Part shown: one piece after another, positions 8,957 to 16,298 of the stretch
How positions within the stretch are numbered: position 1 is the first letter of the stretch
How the letters are laid out: every line of letters starts with the position of its first letter
Source of the DNA: JAKFWF01 sp041745515
GTDB taxonomy: Bacteria; Pseudomonadota; Alphaproteobacteria; Rhizobiales; Hyphomicrobiaceae
Direction of reading: 5' to 3'
Length of the DNA stretch: 21,941 nucleotides
NCBI GenBank assembly: GCA_041745515.1
Contig: JBGTIU010000024.1
Coordinates: 1-21,941 of the forward strand
Made by a program: the position numbers and the translations under genes
The notes under the pieces: generated by a model
The model's input: the letters and a program-made list of their open reading frames with translations, nothing else
Told to the model about the DNA's origin: nothing
The model's database searches: none

Positions 8957-10255
8957 CTACGCGGCGCCAGTCGCCACATGCGGTTCTGATCCTCGGGCGG
9001 GGCGGCCGATTCCCCGATGGGGCGTCGCCATGCGCCACAAGTAAATCGCGATTACAAGGTTGAGTACGTTCCAGCCAATGCCATGTAAGAACGCCATCTG
9101 ATAGGATCCGGTCAGATCGAAGATCGCGCCGGTCAGCCATCCACCGAGCGCCATGCCGACGATTGTCGCCATCAGCACGAGACCGACGCGCGTCCCGGCC
9201 TCACTAGCCGGGAACCGTTCGCGCACAATGATGGCATAGCTCGGAACAATGCCACCTTGGCTCAAGCCGAACAGGGCGGACACGACATAAAGCGACATCA
9301 ATCCATCGAACGGCAGATAAAGCAGCAGAGTGAGACACTGCAGGCCTGAGCCCAGCAACAGCGTTTTGATGCCGCCGAAGCGATCCGCGATCCAACCCGA
9401 TGCAATCCTGCTCACCACGCCCAGGCCCAACATCAGCGACAGCATCTCTGCGCCACGCGCGGCGCCAAAACCCAGATCGCTGCAATAAGCGACGATATGT
9501 ACTTGAGGCATCGACATCGCGACGCAACAGGCAAGGCCTGCGATCACGAGCAGCGCTTGCAGAACGCTGGGCGACATCGTTGTCGACGACGGGGCGCGGC
9601 TGTGCGAGCCTGCATCGGCAACGCCGACGTCTGCCCCAACCGGAGACGGGCGCCGCAGAAACAGAATCAACGGCAGCATGGCGCAGACACAGAATACGCC
9701 GATATAGACACTGGTCTGCCGCCAGCCGATCTCTGCGATGCCATACTGGATAATGGGTGGCCAGACTGCGCCCGCCAGATAGTTGCCGCTGGCGCAAATG
9801 GCGACGGCGATGCCTCGCCGCCTGCGAAACCAGTGCGATACATCCGCGATCAATGGTCCGAAGGTCGCCGAAGTGCCGACCAGCCCGATCACCAGCCCCT
9901 GCACGAGAATGAACTGCCACAACGACGTCGTTTGTGCCGACAGAACAAAGCCGATACCCAAAGCGAATGTGCCGATTGTCAACGGCGCGACGATGCCGAC
10001 CCTGTCTGCAAGCCGTCCCATGGCAATGCCGCCGAAGGCGATGCCCATCATCGTCATCGTATAGGGCAGAGACGCCGTTCCGCGCTGAACACCGAAATCA
10101 GCCTGCACGGTCGGCAGTGCGACCACCACCGACCACAAGCCGATGCCGCCGATTGTCGCCAACGCCAATGACGCCAGCAATCGCAGCCAAGCGCGTCGGC
10201 CGTCAATTCCCTGATCGAGCGCCGATGCGCCAGCATCGGCAGTCGTATCTCTCAT
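8957..10255 (-). CDS. MFS transporter
   Basis: A 432-aa major facilitator superfamily permease with about twelve predicted membrane helices in two halves of six, split by a hydrophilic loop (RRPSPVGADVG to SSTTMSP). The MFS motif A appears in both halves as GRLADRVGIVAPL and GWIADRFGGIKTL. The overall look resembles the OFA/monocarboxylate-like group common in rhizobia, but the substrate cannot be read from sequence. The ATG at 10255 is preceded by GGGAGAGG at about ten bases. It stands alone, converging with uvrD (57 bases apart) and divergent from the small secreted protein, with no neighbouring enzyme to hint at a substrate. Confidence 0.9.
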   Translation of the reverse strand: MRDTTADAGASALDQGIDGRRAWLRLLASLALATIGGIGLWSVVVALPTVQADFGVQRGTASLPYTMTMMGIAFGGIAMGRLADRVGIVAPLTIGTFALGIGFVLSAQTTSLWQFILVQGLVIGLVGTSATFGPLIADVSHWFRRRRGIAVAICASGNYLAGAVWPPIIQYGIAEIGWRQTSVYIGVFCVCAMLPLILFLRRPSPVGADVGVADAGSHSRAPSSTTMSPSVLQALLVIAGLACCVAMSMPQVHIVAYCSDLGFGAARGAEMLSLMLGLGVVSRIASGWIADRFGGIKTLLLGSGLQCLTLLLYLPFDGLMSLYVVSALFGLSQGGIVPSYAIIVRERFPASEAGTRVGLVLMATIVGMALGGWLTGAIFDLTGSYQMAFLHGIGWNVLNLVIAIYLWRMATPHRGIGRPARGSEPHVATGAA

Positions 10256-10454
10256 CGGATGCTTGCCTCTCCCGCACGGCTTTCGACACGCCTACCATAG
10301 CGTTTGCATTGGCGAACATGTGCGAACGCGCGGGAGGCATGCAGATACGAGACGTGGGCTCGGAGCTACGGCCGCTTCAAAATTTGCTCACGGGCTCCAG
10401 TGGCGCCTCGATCCATGCAATAGTTCGCGTGGCACAACTCTGGAGGAGACCGCC

Positions 10455-10721
10455 ATGACACGCCTGCTCACGCTGATTGCTGTCGGAATCATACTGGCCG
10501 GCGGCATGGCCGCAACAGTGCCGGCCAGCGCCAAGTCATCATGCGTTCGCGCCGGCGGCGAGGCCACGATGCTTACCGAAGAACTTGCCAAGTTCATGGC
10601 CGGCGCCGCACTTAAGAATTCCATCGCCGGTATGAGTGCGAAGGCGAAAGGCACTGTTTCAATGAAGTGCACGCCGGGTCTACTGACGCACTGCATCGCT
10701 CATCAACGCGCCTGCAAATAA
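10455..10721 (+). CDS. Small secreted four-cysteine protein, function unknown
   Basis: An 88-aa protein with a typical Sec signal peptide: MTR, a hydrophobic core (about 4-20) and an ASA cleavage site near residue 26. The mature peptide of about 62 residues has four cysteines (30, 72, 80, 87), enough for two disulfides in the periplasm, with an Ala/Lys-rich helical middle. The start is set by GGAGGA at 10442-10447, eight bases before the ATG; the longer frame from 10263 adds no protein-like sequence. I do not recognise a named family. A perfect hairpin begins 28 bases after the stop and may end the transcript. It is divergent from the MFS gene. Confidence 0.72.
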   Translation: MTRLLTLIAVGIILAGGMAATVPASAKSSCVRAGGEATMLTEELAKFMAGAALKNSIAGMSAKAKGTVSMKCTPGLLTHCIAHQRACK

Positions 10722-10749
10722 TCTTGCTGCGAGTGCTCGGCCCCGTTGT

Positions 10750-10797
10750 TTTCACATTGTTGGCGTGTGTCTCTCTCTTGACGCCAACAATGTGAAA
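10750..10797. repeat. Perfect 17-bp inverted repeat (hairpin) between the small secreted gene and the CAP gene
   Basis: The arms TTTCACATTGTTGGCGT (10750-10766) and ACGCCAACAATGTGAAA (10781-10797) are exact reverse complements around a pyrimidine-rich 14-base loop. Pairing stops at the next base on both sides. There is no T tract after either arm, so it is not a textbook intrinsic terminator, yet it lies where the upstream gene should end and only 15 bases before the CAP start codon. It may be a terminator, an mRNA-stabilising stem, an RNase III site or a control element of the CAP gene. Confidence 0.85.
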
Positions 10798-10812
10798 CAC
10801 AGATCCCCCGTC

Positions 10813-11541
10813 ATGGCCGCACTTACCCCTGATGTTCCAAGCGTCGAACTCGCGATCGTAGAGTTGACCAACGCTTTTCGCGTTGAACAGAAACTTGCGC
10901 CGGTAAAGCCCAATGCAAAGCTCACTGCTGCGGCCCGCGCTTATGCGGAGTTTTTAGCCCGCTCCAATTTGTTCTCGCATACCGCGGACGGTCGTCAGCA
11001 TTCCGACCGCGTCAAGAGTGCCGGTTATGAATATTGCGAAACGTCGGAAAACCTGGCTCTTAATCTCGATAGCCGGGGCTTCGAGACCCGGCAGCTCGCA
11101 AGCGACGCGGTCGAAGGCTGGAAGCGTTCGCCAGGGCACCGCAAGAACCTCGTCTCCCCCCATGTCACCGAGATAGGTGTCGGCGTTGCCAAAGCGCGCG
11201 ATCAGGAAAAATACCTTTCCGTGCAGTTGTTTGGCCGCCCCGAGATCCTGAAGTACACTTTTAATATTCAGAACGATGTGCGCTACCCGGTGACTTACAA
11301 GTTCGGGACCGAGACGCACGTCATCAAGCCGGGAATTGTCGACACTCACACCGCCTGTCAGCCGGCCTCGATTGTATTCGAGCAAGCGCGCTCGATGATT
11401 TCGGGTAAAGCACTGAAGAGCACCTATGCGGCCCGTCACGGTGATACTTACAAGATCACTGGCTCGACGGCTGGCAACGTCGTCATCGAGGTAACGCCGG
11501 GAGGTTCTGTTGTCAGGGGCTCGCTGGGTCAGCAGCGGTAG
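10813..11541 (+). CDS. CAP (SCP-like) domain protein
   Basis: A 242-aa protein whose residues 12-142 form a CAP domain of the bacterial YkwD type: ELTNAFRVEQKLAPVKPN, FSHTADG with His56, the SENLA motif with Glu79, WKRSPGHRKNL with His109 and IGVGVA. These residues make the conserved CAP cavity. Residues 150-242 form an unidentified beta-rich domain. Most bacterial CAP proteins are exported, but no signal peptide follows the ATG at 10813, and the extension from GTG 10765 (inside the hairpin loop) is hydrophilic, so export is not evident. No Shine-Dalgarno is visible. Its last 29 bases overlap the recO 3' end. CAP proteins vary widely in role, so none is proposed. Confidence 0.88.
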   Translation: MAALTPDVPSVELAIVELTNAFRVEQKLAPVKPNAKLTAAARAYAEFLARSNLFSHTADGRQHSDRVKSAGYEYCETSENLALNLDSRGFETRQLASDAVEGWKRSPGHRKNLVSPHVTEIGVGVAKARDQEKYLSVQLFGRPEILKYTFNIQNDVRYPVTYKFGTETHVIKPGIVDTHTACQPASIVFEQARSMISGKALKSTYAARHGDTYKITGSTAGNVVIEVTPGGSVVRGSLGQQR

Positions 11542-12262
11542 AGTTGCGCTGTAACAGTTTCGGCAATCGCTTCCGGACGTCGGGGATCGGCAGATCGCGC
11601 GGCGCAAGGACACGGACTTCGAGAAAATGACGCGTCAACTCCAGCCCCGACAACACTTCATCCAGCGTCACCACGGCCGGTCGTTCTGCGGTCAAAAACG
11701 ATGGCAGCGGCAGCAACCGGTCCTTGAAGGGCTCGCCGGCCTCGGCCGACACCGCCCGACCCGACCTTGGCGACACATAGCTGAGGCCAAAACGCGAGCC
11801 CGTTGCGGCGCAGGTCGCAAGGTCGAGACCAAAGCCGAGTTCGCCAAGCAGCGCCACCTCCCACCGTACATAGAGCGCCGGCCACACGGCCGCATCATCC
11901 AGGAAGCCCATGACGAACAGTGTCACCTCGAAAAGGCTCGGATGTGGATCGCGCTCGGGCAGCAGCCGCGAAAACGCGGTCAGCGCACTCAGACCGCCGA
12001 GCGCCGCGGGATTTTGCATGGCCGACGCCGCATAGCCGCGTCTGAGCTCCACGGTCGCGTGGCCCAGATGCTCCGCCAGTCGGCCCTTCCAGGTTGCGTT
12101 AACGTGATTGCCGATCTGCAGCGCCGGCCTCAGCCGGCGTGACCGGCCGCCATAGACTAAGGCCGAACAGCGTCCGTGCGAGCGCGTCAGAAATTCGACG
12201 ACGGCCGCCGTCTCGCCATGCGAACTGACCGACAGGATAATGCCTTCATCCGACCACTGCAT
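11513..12262 (-). CDS. recO: DNA repair protein RecO
   Basis: RecO of 249 aa, the usual length, mediates RecF-pathway recombination by binding SSB and loading RecA with RecR. It starts MQWSDEGIILSVSSHGETAAVVEFLTRSHGR, the N-terminal OB fold; the C-terminal helical part contains LYVRWEVALLGELGFGLDLATCAATGS and YVSPRSGRAVS. The ATG at 12262 matches the family start. The frame is open well upstream, through the end of era, but that stretch does not look like protein. It is 28 bases after era, last in the pdxJ-to-recO operon, with no clear Shine-Dalgarno, so it may rely on coupling. Its 3' end overlaps the CAP gene. Confidence 0.95.
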   Translation of the reverse strand: MQWSDEGIILSVSSHGETAAVVEFLTRSHGRCSALVYGGRSRRLRPALQIGNHVNATWKGRLAEHLGHATVELRRGYAASAMQNPAALGGLSALTAFSRLLPERDPHPSLFEVTLFVMGFLDDAAVWPALYVRWEVALLGELGFGLDLATCAATGSRFGLSYVSPRSGRAVSAEAGEPFKDRLLPLPSFLTAERPAVVTLDEVLSGLELTRHFLEVRVLAPRDLPIPDVRKRLPKLLQRNSTAADPASP

Positions 12263-12290
12263 GGCACAGAATATACACGTAAAATTCAGC

Positions 12291-13223
12291 TCATTCCTTT
12301 GGAAACTCGAGGCCAATCTCCTGGTAGCGCTCGGGATCGTTGCCCCAGTTGTCGCGCACTTTGACAAATAAAAACAGGTCGACCTTGTGCTCGAGCAGCT
12401 TGGCCAGCTCGAGTCTGGACGCCCTCGAGATCTCCTTGACTGTCGCACCGCCCTTGCCGAGCACGATTTTTTTTTGGCTGTCGCGCTCGACAAAGATATT
12501 CTGTTCGATCCGGACACCGCCGTGGCGCAACTTCTTCCACGACAGCGTTTCGACCGTGATTGCGTATGGCAATTCGTCGTGCAATCGGTGCAGGATTTTC
12601 TCGCGCGTAATTTCCGATGCCAGCACTCGCATAGGCAGATCGGTGAGTTCATCTTCCGGATAGTGCCATGGGCCTGGTGGCACATGGGCCGCAAGGTAGG
12701 TTTTCAGGTCATCGACGCCATCGCCGCCAAGTGCGGCAATCATGAAGATTCGGTCGAATCGCTGCCTTGCGGTGATCTGCGACGTCAACGCGAGCAACTG
12801 GTCCTTGTCTTCCAGCCGATCGATCTTGTTCAACACGAGCAGCAGCGCGCCGCGGGTATCGCCCAATTTATCCAGGATTCGGGACAAATCACCGTCGAGC
12901 CCACGCGCCGCATCGACCATGACAGCTACAATATCAGCGTCGCCGGCACGCCCCCATGCTGATTTGACCATGGCACGATCGAGCCGCCGCTTGGGCTCGA
13001 AGATGCCGGGTGTATCAACGAACACGAGCTGGCTTTGCCCCACCGTGGCAATGCCGCGGATTGGCATTCGCGTGGTCTGCACCTTGTGACTGACAATAGA
13101 AACCTTGGCGCCGACGATCCTGTTGACCAGGGTCGACTTGCCAGCGTTTGGCGCTCCTATGACCGCGATAAAGCCGCAACGGGTCAGCGGACTGTCACCG
13201 GACGGAGCCTGTGGTTCACGCAT
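12291..13223 (-). CDS. era: GTPase Era
   Basis: Era, 310 aa, is an essential GTPase that binds the 3' end of 16S rRNA during 30S subunit assembly. The G domain shows G1 GAPNAGKS (23-30), the G2 threonines in QTTR (49-52), G3 DTPG (70-73) and G4 NKID (132-135). The G5 region reads MIAALGGDG where the canonical motif is SA, so Ser is replaced by Ala. The C-terminal KH domain has GKGG at 256-259. The start overlaps the rnc stop by eight bases (ATGCGTGA), a coupled pair also seen in E. coli. Codons for Gln250, Lys251 and Lys252 sit in a run of nine A. Confidence 0.97.
   Translation of the reverse strand: MREPQAPSGDSPLTRCGFIAVIGAPNAGKSTLVNRIVGAKVSIVSHKVQTTRMPIRGIATVGQSQLVFVDTPGIFEPKRRLDRAMVKSAWGRAGDADIVAVMVDAARGLDGDLSRILDKLGDTRGALLLVLNKIDRLEDKDQLLALTSQITARQRFDRIFMIAALGGDGVDDLKTYLAAHVPPGPWHYPEDELTDLPMRVLASEITREKILHRLHDELPYAITVETLSWKKLRHGGVRIEQNIFVERDSQKKIVLGKGGATVKEISRASRLELAKLLEHKVDLFLFVKVRDNWGNDPERYQEIGLEFPKE
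12467..12475 (-). other. Nine-base A run inside era (possible slippage site)
   Basis: The coding strand reads AGC CAA AAA AAA ATC (Ser-Gln-Lys-Lys-Ile), nine A in a GC-rich gene, just before the KH-domain GKGG. Runs of this length can cause RNA-polymerase slippage. Loss of one A puts translation in the recO frame, which has no stop before recO itself; gain of one A gives an altered tail ending near 12286. Confidence 0.5.
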
Positions 13224-13929
13224 CGTTCGACTCGATCCTGACGCCTTGTGCCTTCAGCACGGCCGACGCCGCCGCCTGTTCCGCGTGGCGCTTGGATGGG
13301 CCTTCACCACGCCCCGGCTGGCAACCGTCGATCCGGACTTCAGCCACGAACTTAGGTGCATGATCCGGGCCTTTGCGGGCAACTTCAAAATAGCGCGGCA
13401 GGGCAAGGCCCTGTCCTTGCGCCCATTCCTGCAATGCAGACTTGGGGTCGGCCGCCACGATCGGCATGCTGTCCAACATCGGGCCCCAGAGCGTCGCAAC
13501 GAGCTTGCGGGCGCGATCGAACCCTGCTTCGAGGAAGAGTGCACCCAGCAACGCTTCCATCGCGTCCGCCAGGATCGTTTCCTTGTCGCGGCCACCGTTG
13601 TCGGCTTCGCTGCTGCTCAGGAGCAGATGGGCGCCTAGACCGACGCCGCGCCCGATCGCCGCGCAGGTGCCGCCGCGCACCAGGCGATTGAAGTTGCGCG
13701 CGAGTTCGCCTTCCGAAACAAGCGGCAGACGAGCGTTCAGCATCTCAGCAATGGCGAGCCCCAGCACGCGATCACCGAGGAACTCCAGCCGCTCGTTGTC
13801 GGCACGCCGCGTGTTTGCTGTTCGCATACTGGAGTGCGTCAAGGCTTGCGTGAACAGCGTCCGATCCTTGAAGCCATAGCCGATGGCCTTCTCCAGATCC
13901 GTCACCTTCCTGCCGCGCGGGAAGACCAT
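13216..13929 (-). CDS. rnc: Ribonuclease III
   Basis: RNase III, 237 aa, cuts double-stranded RNA, including the rRNA precursor. The catalytic domain holds the signature NERLEFLGDRVLGL with Glu46, Glu49 and Asp53, and DAMEALLGALFLEAG with Asp122 and Glu125, equivalent to E. coli Glu38, Glu41, Asp45, Asp114 and Glu117. A double-stranded-RNA-binding domain follows from about 161 (DPKSALQEWAQGQGL) to AEQAAASAVL. The ATG at 13929 lies seven bases after the lepB stop and gives the normal length; the frame is open farther upstream, to 14127, but that part overlaps lepB and is not protein-like. It sits between lepB and era as in most proteobacteria. Confidence 0.97.
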   Translation of the reverse strand: MVFPRGRKVTDLEKAIGYGFKDRTLFTQALTHSSMRTANTRRADNERLEFLGDRVLGLAIAEMLNARLPLVSEGELARNFNRLVRGGTCAAIGRGVGLGAHLLLSSSEADNGGRDKETILADAMEALLGALFLEAGFDRARKLVATLWGPMLDSMPIVAADPKSALQEWAQGQGLALPRYFEVARKGPDHAPKFVAEVRIDGCQPGRGEGPSKRHAEQAAASAVLKAQGVRIESNDA

Positions 13930-13936
13930 CAGGCTC

Positions 13937-14731
13937 TCAACGCACGAGATTGAAGAATCTCGACCATCTGATATCCAATGGCCAGCGCCAGGGTGCCAAG
14001 AGGCGAAACGCCTGCGGCTCGTCGAAGGCGCCTGAGAAAAATATGATCTCGGCCCGCCCAACGAAGTTCTCGAATGGGACGAAGCCGACGCCGGAACTAG
14101 GTTCGCGACTGTCCGATGAGTTGTCACGGTTGTCGCCCATTACGAAATAATGGCCAGCCGGTACTTTGAAAACTCTGGTGTTATCATTGTCGTCGTGCTT
14201 GCGCGCATCGAGGACCTTATATTTGACGCCCTCCGGCAGCGTTTCCTCATAGACCTCGATGCCACGCGCCGGCCGCCCATTCTCAAAGGTGTCGAACGTC
14301 CCAACAAGCCGTTTGGGCACCGCATTGCCGTTAAGGTGGAGCACCCCGTTCTGCATCTGGACTTCATCGCCCGGCAGGCCGATGACGCGTTTGATATAGT
14401 CAAGCGAGTGATCGCTGGGCAATTTGAACACTGCCACATCGCCGCGCTTAGGCGCGTTGGCGAATGCGCGGCCGTCGAAAATGCGGCTAGTCAGGATTGT
14501 GCCGCCGTAAGGAAAAGTGTGCCGGCTGTAGCCATAAGACAGCTTCGACACAAACAGGTAGTCGCCGACCAGCAGCGTCTCCTTCATCGAGCTCGATGGG
14601 ATGTTGAACGGCTGATAAAAGAATATGCGAACAAAGACTGCCAGCGCGAGCGCCTGGACGATGATCTTGACTGAGTCCCACCAGCCGCTCTTGTCCTTGG
14701 TTTCCATATCCGAATCGACCTTCAGGCCCAT
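13937..14731 (-). CDS. lepB: Signal peptidase I
   Basis: Inner-membrane serine protease of 264 aa that removes Sec and Tat signal peptides. One membrane anchor spans about residues 21-39. Box B, NIPSSSMKETLLVGD, carries the catalytic Ser48; box D, YIKRVIGLPGDEV, the general base Lys114; and box E, GDNRDNSSDSR, is at 199-209. This Ser/Lys dyad is the hallmark of the S26A family. The ATG at 14731 is favoured by AGGGAG seven bases upstream; an internal ATG at codon 9 is less likely. There are 140 bases between acpS and lepB, so a separate promoter for lepB-rnc-era-recO is plausible. Confidence 0.97.
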   Translation of the reverse strand: MGLKVDSDMETKDKSGWWDSVKIIVQALALAVFVRIFFYQPFNIPSSSMKETLLVGDYLFVSKLSYGYSRHTFPYGGTILTSRIFDGRAFANAPKRGDVAVFKLPSDHSLDYIKRVIGLPGDEVQMQNGVLHLNGNAVPKRLVGTFDTFENGRPARGIEVYEETLPEGVKYKVLDARKHDDNDNTRVFKVPAGHYFVMGDNRDNSSDSREPSSGVGFVPFENFVGRAEIIFFSGAFDEPQAFRLLAPWRWPLDIRWSRFFNLVR

Positions 14732-14784
14732 TGTGCGACTCCCTGGGAGACGTGGGCCTCGGGGCCACCGGTCAAACCGCCGTT

Positions 14785-14813
14785 GCTATAGACGTTTCGC
14801 GGAAACGGCGCAA
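14785..14813 (-). promoter_or_regulatory. Candidate lepB promoter with a palindrome in its spacer
   Basis: On the minus strand TTGCGC (14808-14813) and TATAGC (14785-14790) are 17 bases apart, about 55 bases ahead of the lepB ATG. The spacer holds CGTTTC and GAAACG as a perfect inverted repeat around a 3-base centre (14793-14807). The boxes match the sigma70 consensus only moderately (3 of 6 and 4 of 6). Confidence 0.3.
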
Positions 14814-14871
14814 ATGTTGGCCGTCAGCCTCTTGACAGCACTCGAGTTACGGATCGTGAGGTTCAGAATAG

Positions 14872-15285
14872 TTACCGCTGATCAAACTTCGTCGGCACTG
14901 CCTGAATAATCACGATGGCCTCGGCCCAAGGAGCGTCATCGGTCAGAGTCAGCTCAATACGAGCGTCATGGCCACGCGGGGTCAAGCGCTGGAGTTGGGC
15001 CGCCGCACCACCGGTAAGCTCCAAGGTCGGCCGTCCGCTTAGGAGATTGACGACGCCCATATCGCGCCAGTAGACGCCGCGTCGCAAGCCGGTACCGAGC
15101 GCTTTTGCGCAAGCCTCCTTTGCAGCAAAGCGTTTGGCAAATGATGCGGCGGGCCGGGCTCTCGATTGCGATTTCTGCCGCTCCACGGGCGTGAAAATGC
15201 GATCCAGAAATCGATCACCGAAGCGTTCGATCGAGCGTTCGATGCGCCTGATGTCGATGATGTCGTTGCCGATCCCCAGGATCAT
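14872..15285 (-). CDS. acpS: Holo-[acyl-carrier-protein] synthase
   Basis: AcpS, 137 aa, moves the 4'-phosphopantetheine group from coenzyme A onto acyl carrier protein, activating it for fatty-acid synthesis. It opens MILGIGNDIIDIRRIE, with the magnesium ligand Asp8, and has FAAKEACAKALGTG with the second ligand Glu57; both are diagnostic of the family. The ATG at 15285 fits the conserved start; the longer frame to 15342 runs back into pdxJ. It begins 17 bases after the pdxJ stop, the same order (pdxJ-acpS) as in E. coli. The Shine-Dalgarno is weak. Confidence 0.96.
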   Translation of the reverse strand: MILGIGNDIIDIRRIERSIERFGDRFLDRIFTPVERQKSQSRARPAASFAKRFAAKEACAKALGTGLRRGVYWRDMGVVNLLSGRPTLELTGGAAAQLQRLTPRGHDARIELTLTDDAPWAEAIVIIQAVPTKFDQR

Positions 15286-15301
15286 GGTGCGGCTGCGATC
15301 G

Positions 15302-16084
15302 TCACGCCGAACGCCGCCCGGATGCCTGCAGGCGTGCCTCATCCATCAAAGAGCGCATCCGCCGAACGGCCGCGTGCAGGCCACCAAAAATTGCTTCGCC
15401 GATCAGGAAGTGGCCGATATTCAGCTCGATGATCTCTTGAATGCGCGCCACTGGGGCGACAGTATTGAAAGTAAGCCCATGCCCTGCATGGACCTCGAGG
15501 CCGGCCGCCGACGCCCGTTTCGCCGCGACTGTCAGCCGATCGAGTTCGGCGGCGACGCCCTTCGCGTCATCCTCCAGCGCACGTTGGCAATAGGCTCCGG
15601 TGTGCAGTTCGATGATGTCCGCGCCGATCCGAGCCGAGGCGTCGATCTGCGCAGGCGATGCTTCGATGAACAAGGACACGCGGATGCCGACATTCTTGAG
15701 CGCCGTTACAAAGGGTTGGAGCGCTGCAAAACCGCCTGTGACATCGAGCCCGCCTTCGGTCGTGCGCTCTTCCCGCTTCTCGGGCACCAGGCAACACGCG
15801 TTCGGCAGGTGGCGCAGCGCGATGCCAAGCATTTCATCCGTCGCCGCCATCTCCAGGTTGAGCGGGCGCGTCAACTCTGCCTTCAGACGCGAGATGTCGG
15901 CATCAGATATGTGCCGCCGATCCTCCCGCAAATGTGCGGTGATGCCGTCCGCCCCTGCCTCGATCGCCAGTTGCGCCGCCCGCAATGGATCAGGATGCCG
16001 CCCGCCCCGCGCATTCCGGATGGTGGCGACGTGATCGATGTTGACACCGAGCCGTTGAACTGGGAACCGGGAGGATGAGGACAT
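15302..16084 (-). CDS. pdxJ: Pyridoxine 5'-phosphate synthase
   Basis: PdxJ, 260 aa, condenses 1-deoxy-D-xylulose 5-phosphate with 3-amino-2-oxopropyl phosphate to pyridoxine 5'-phosphate, closing the vitamin B6 ring; its presence implies the DXP-dependent B6 route. It is a TIM barrel with the family blocks GVNIDHVATIRNARGG, ITAHLREDRRHI, LNLEMAAT, VPEKREERTTEGGLDV, GADIIELHTG, VHAGHGL and IGHFLIGEAIFGGL. The ATG at 16084 leads the operon. A weak GAGA lies upstream. It is divergent from parE across 214 bases. Confidence 0.97.
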   Translation of the reverse strand: MSSSSRFPVQRLGVNIDHVATIRNARGGRHPDPLRAAQLAIEAGADGITAHLREDRRHISDADISRLKAELTRPLNLEMAATDEMLGIALRHLPNACCLVPEKREERTTEGGLDVTGGFAALQPFVTALKNVGIRVSLFIEASPAQIDASARIGADIIELHTGAYCQRALEDDAKGVAAELDRLTVAAKRASAAGLEVHAGHGLTFNTVAPVARIQEIIELNIGHFLIGEAIFGGLHAAVRRMRSLMDEARLQASGRRSA

Positions 16085-16298
16085 GTAGCGGTCTCATTGT
16101 TCGCTGAAAGTTGTTATCGAATTGAATTCGCGCAGCAATATAGCTATGTCGCGCAGGTTTGCGTAGCCCTTGATGAGCAATTTGGCGCTGTCTCTTTAGC
16201 GCAACTTGCCAATCCACAGCCGGCCGTGCGATCCCCCACCTCGCCTATATGGCATGAGAATCGTGGCGTGGGTCCATCTCTAGCGGGACACTCAATGC
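16085..16298. promoter_or_regulatory. Divergent pdxJ/parE intergenic region
   Basis: A 214-base region, more AT-rich near pdxJ, that must hold promoters for both genes. I can point to an imperfect inverted repeat, TTGGCGCT (16182-16190 area) and AGCGCAA (16198-16204), with one bulged G, but to no convincing -35/-10 pair. A 72-codon frame starting at 16097 shows no ribosome binding site and no familiar product. Confidence 0.35.

Noticed and set aside
10312..10327. Direct repeat GCGAAC-ATGT-GCGAAC between the MFS and small secreted genes
   Set aside because: Two six-base copies only; could be a regulator site but nothing else supports it.
12263..12694. Long 5' extension of recO (144 codons) as a genuine N-terminal domain
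   Set aside because: It overlaps conserved era codons and reads as Arg/Ser/Cys-rich shadow; RecO has normal length from 12262. Kept only as the frame relevant to slippage.
13930..14127. 66-residue N-terminal extension of RNase III
   Set aside because: It overlaps lepB coding sequence and is unlike the family; ATG 13929 gives the usual length.
15134..16078. 314-codon plus-strand open frame
   Set aside because: Antisense to pdxJ and acpS; those are certain genes.
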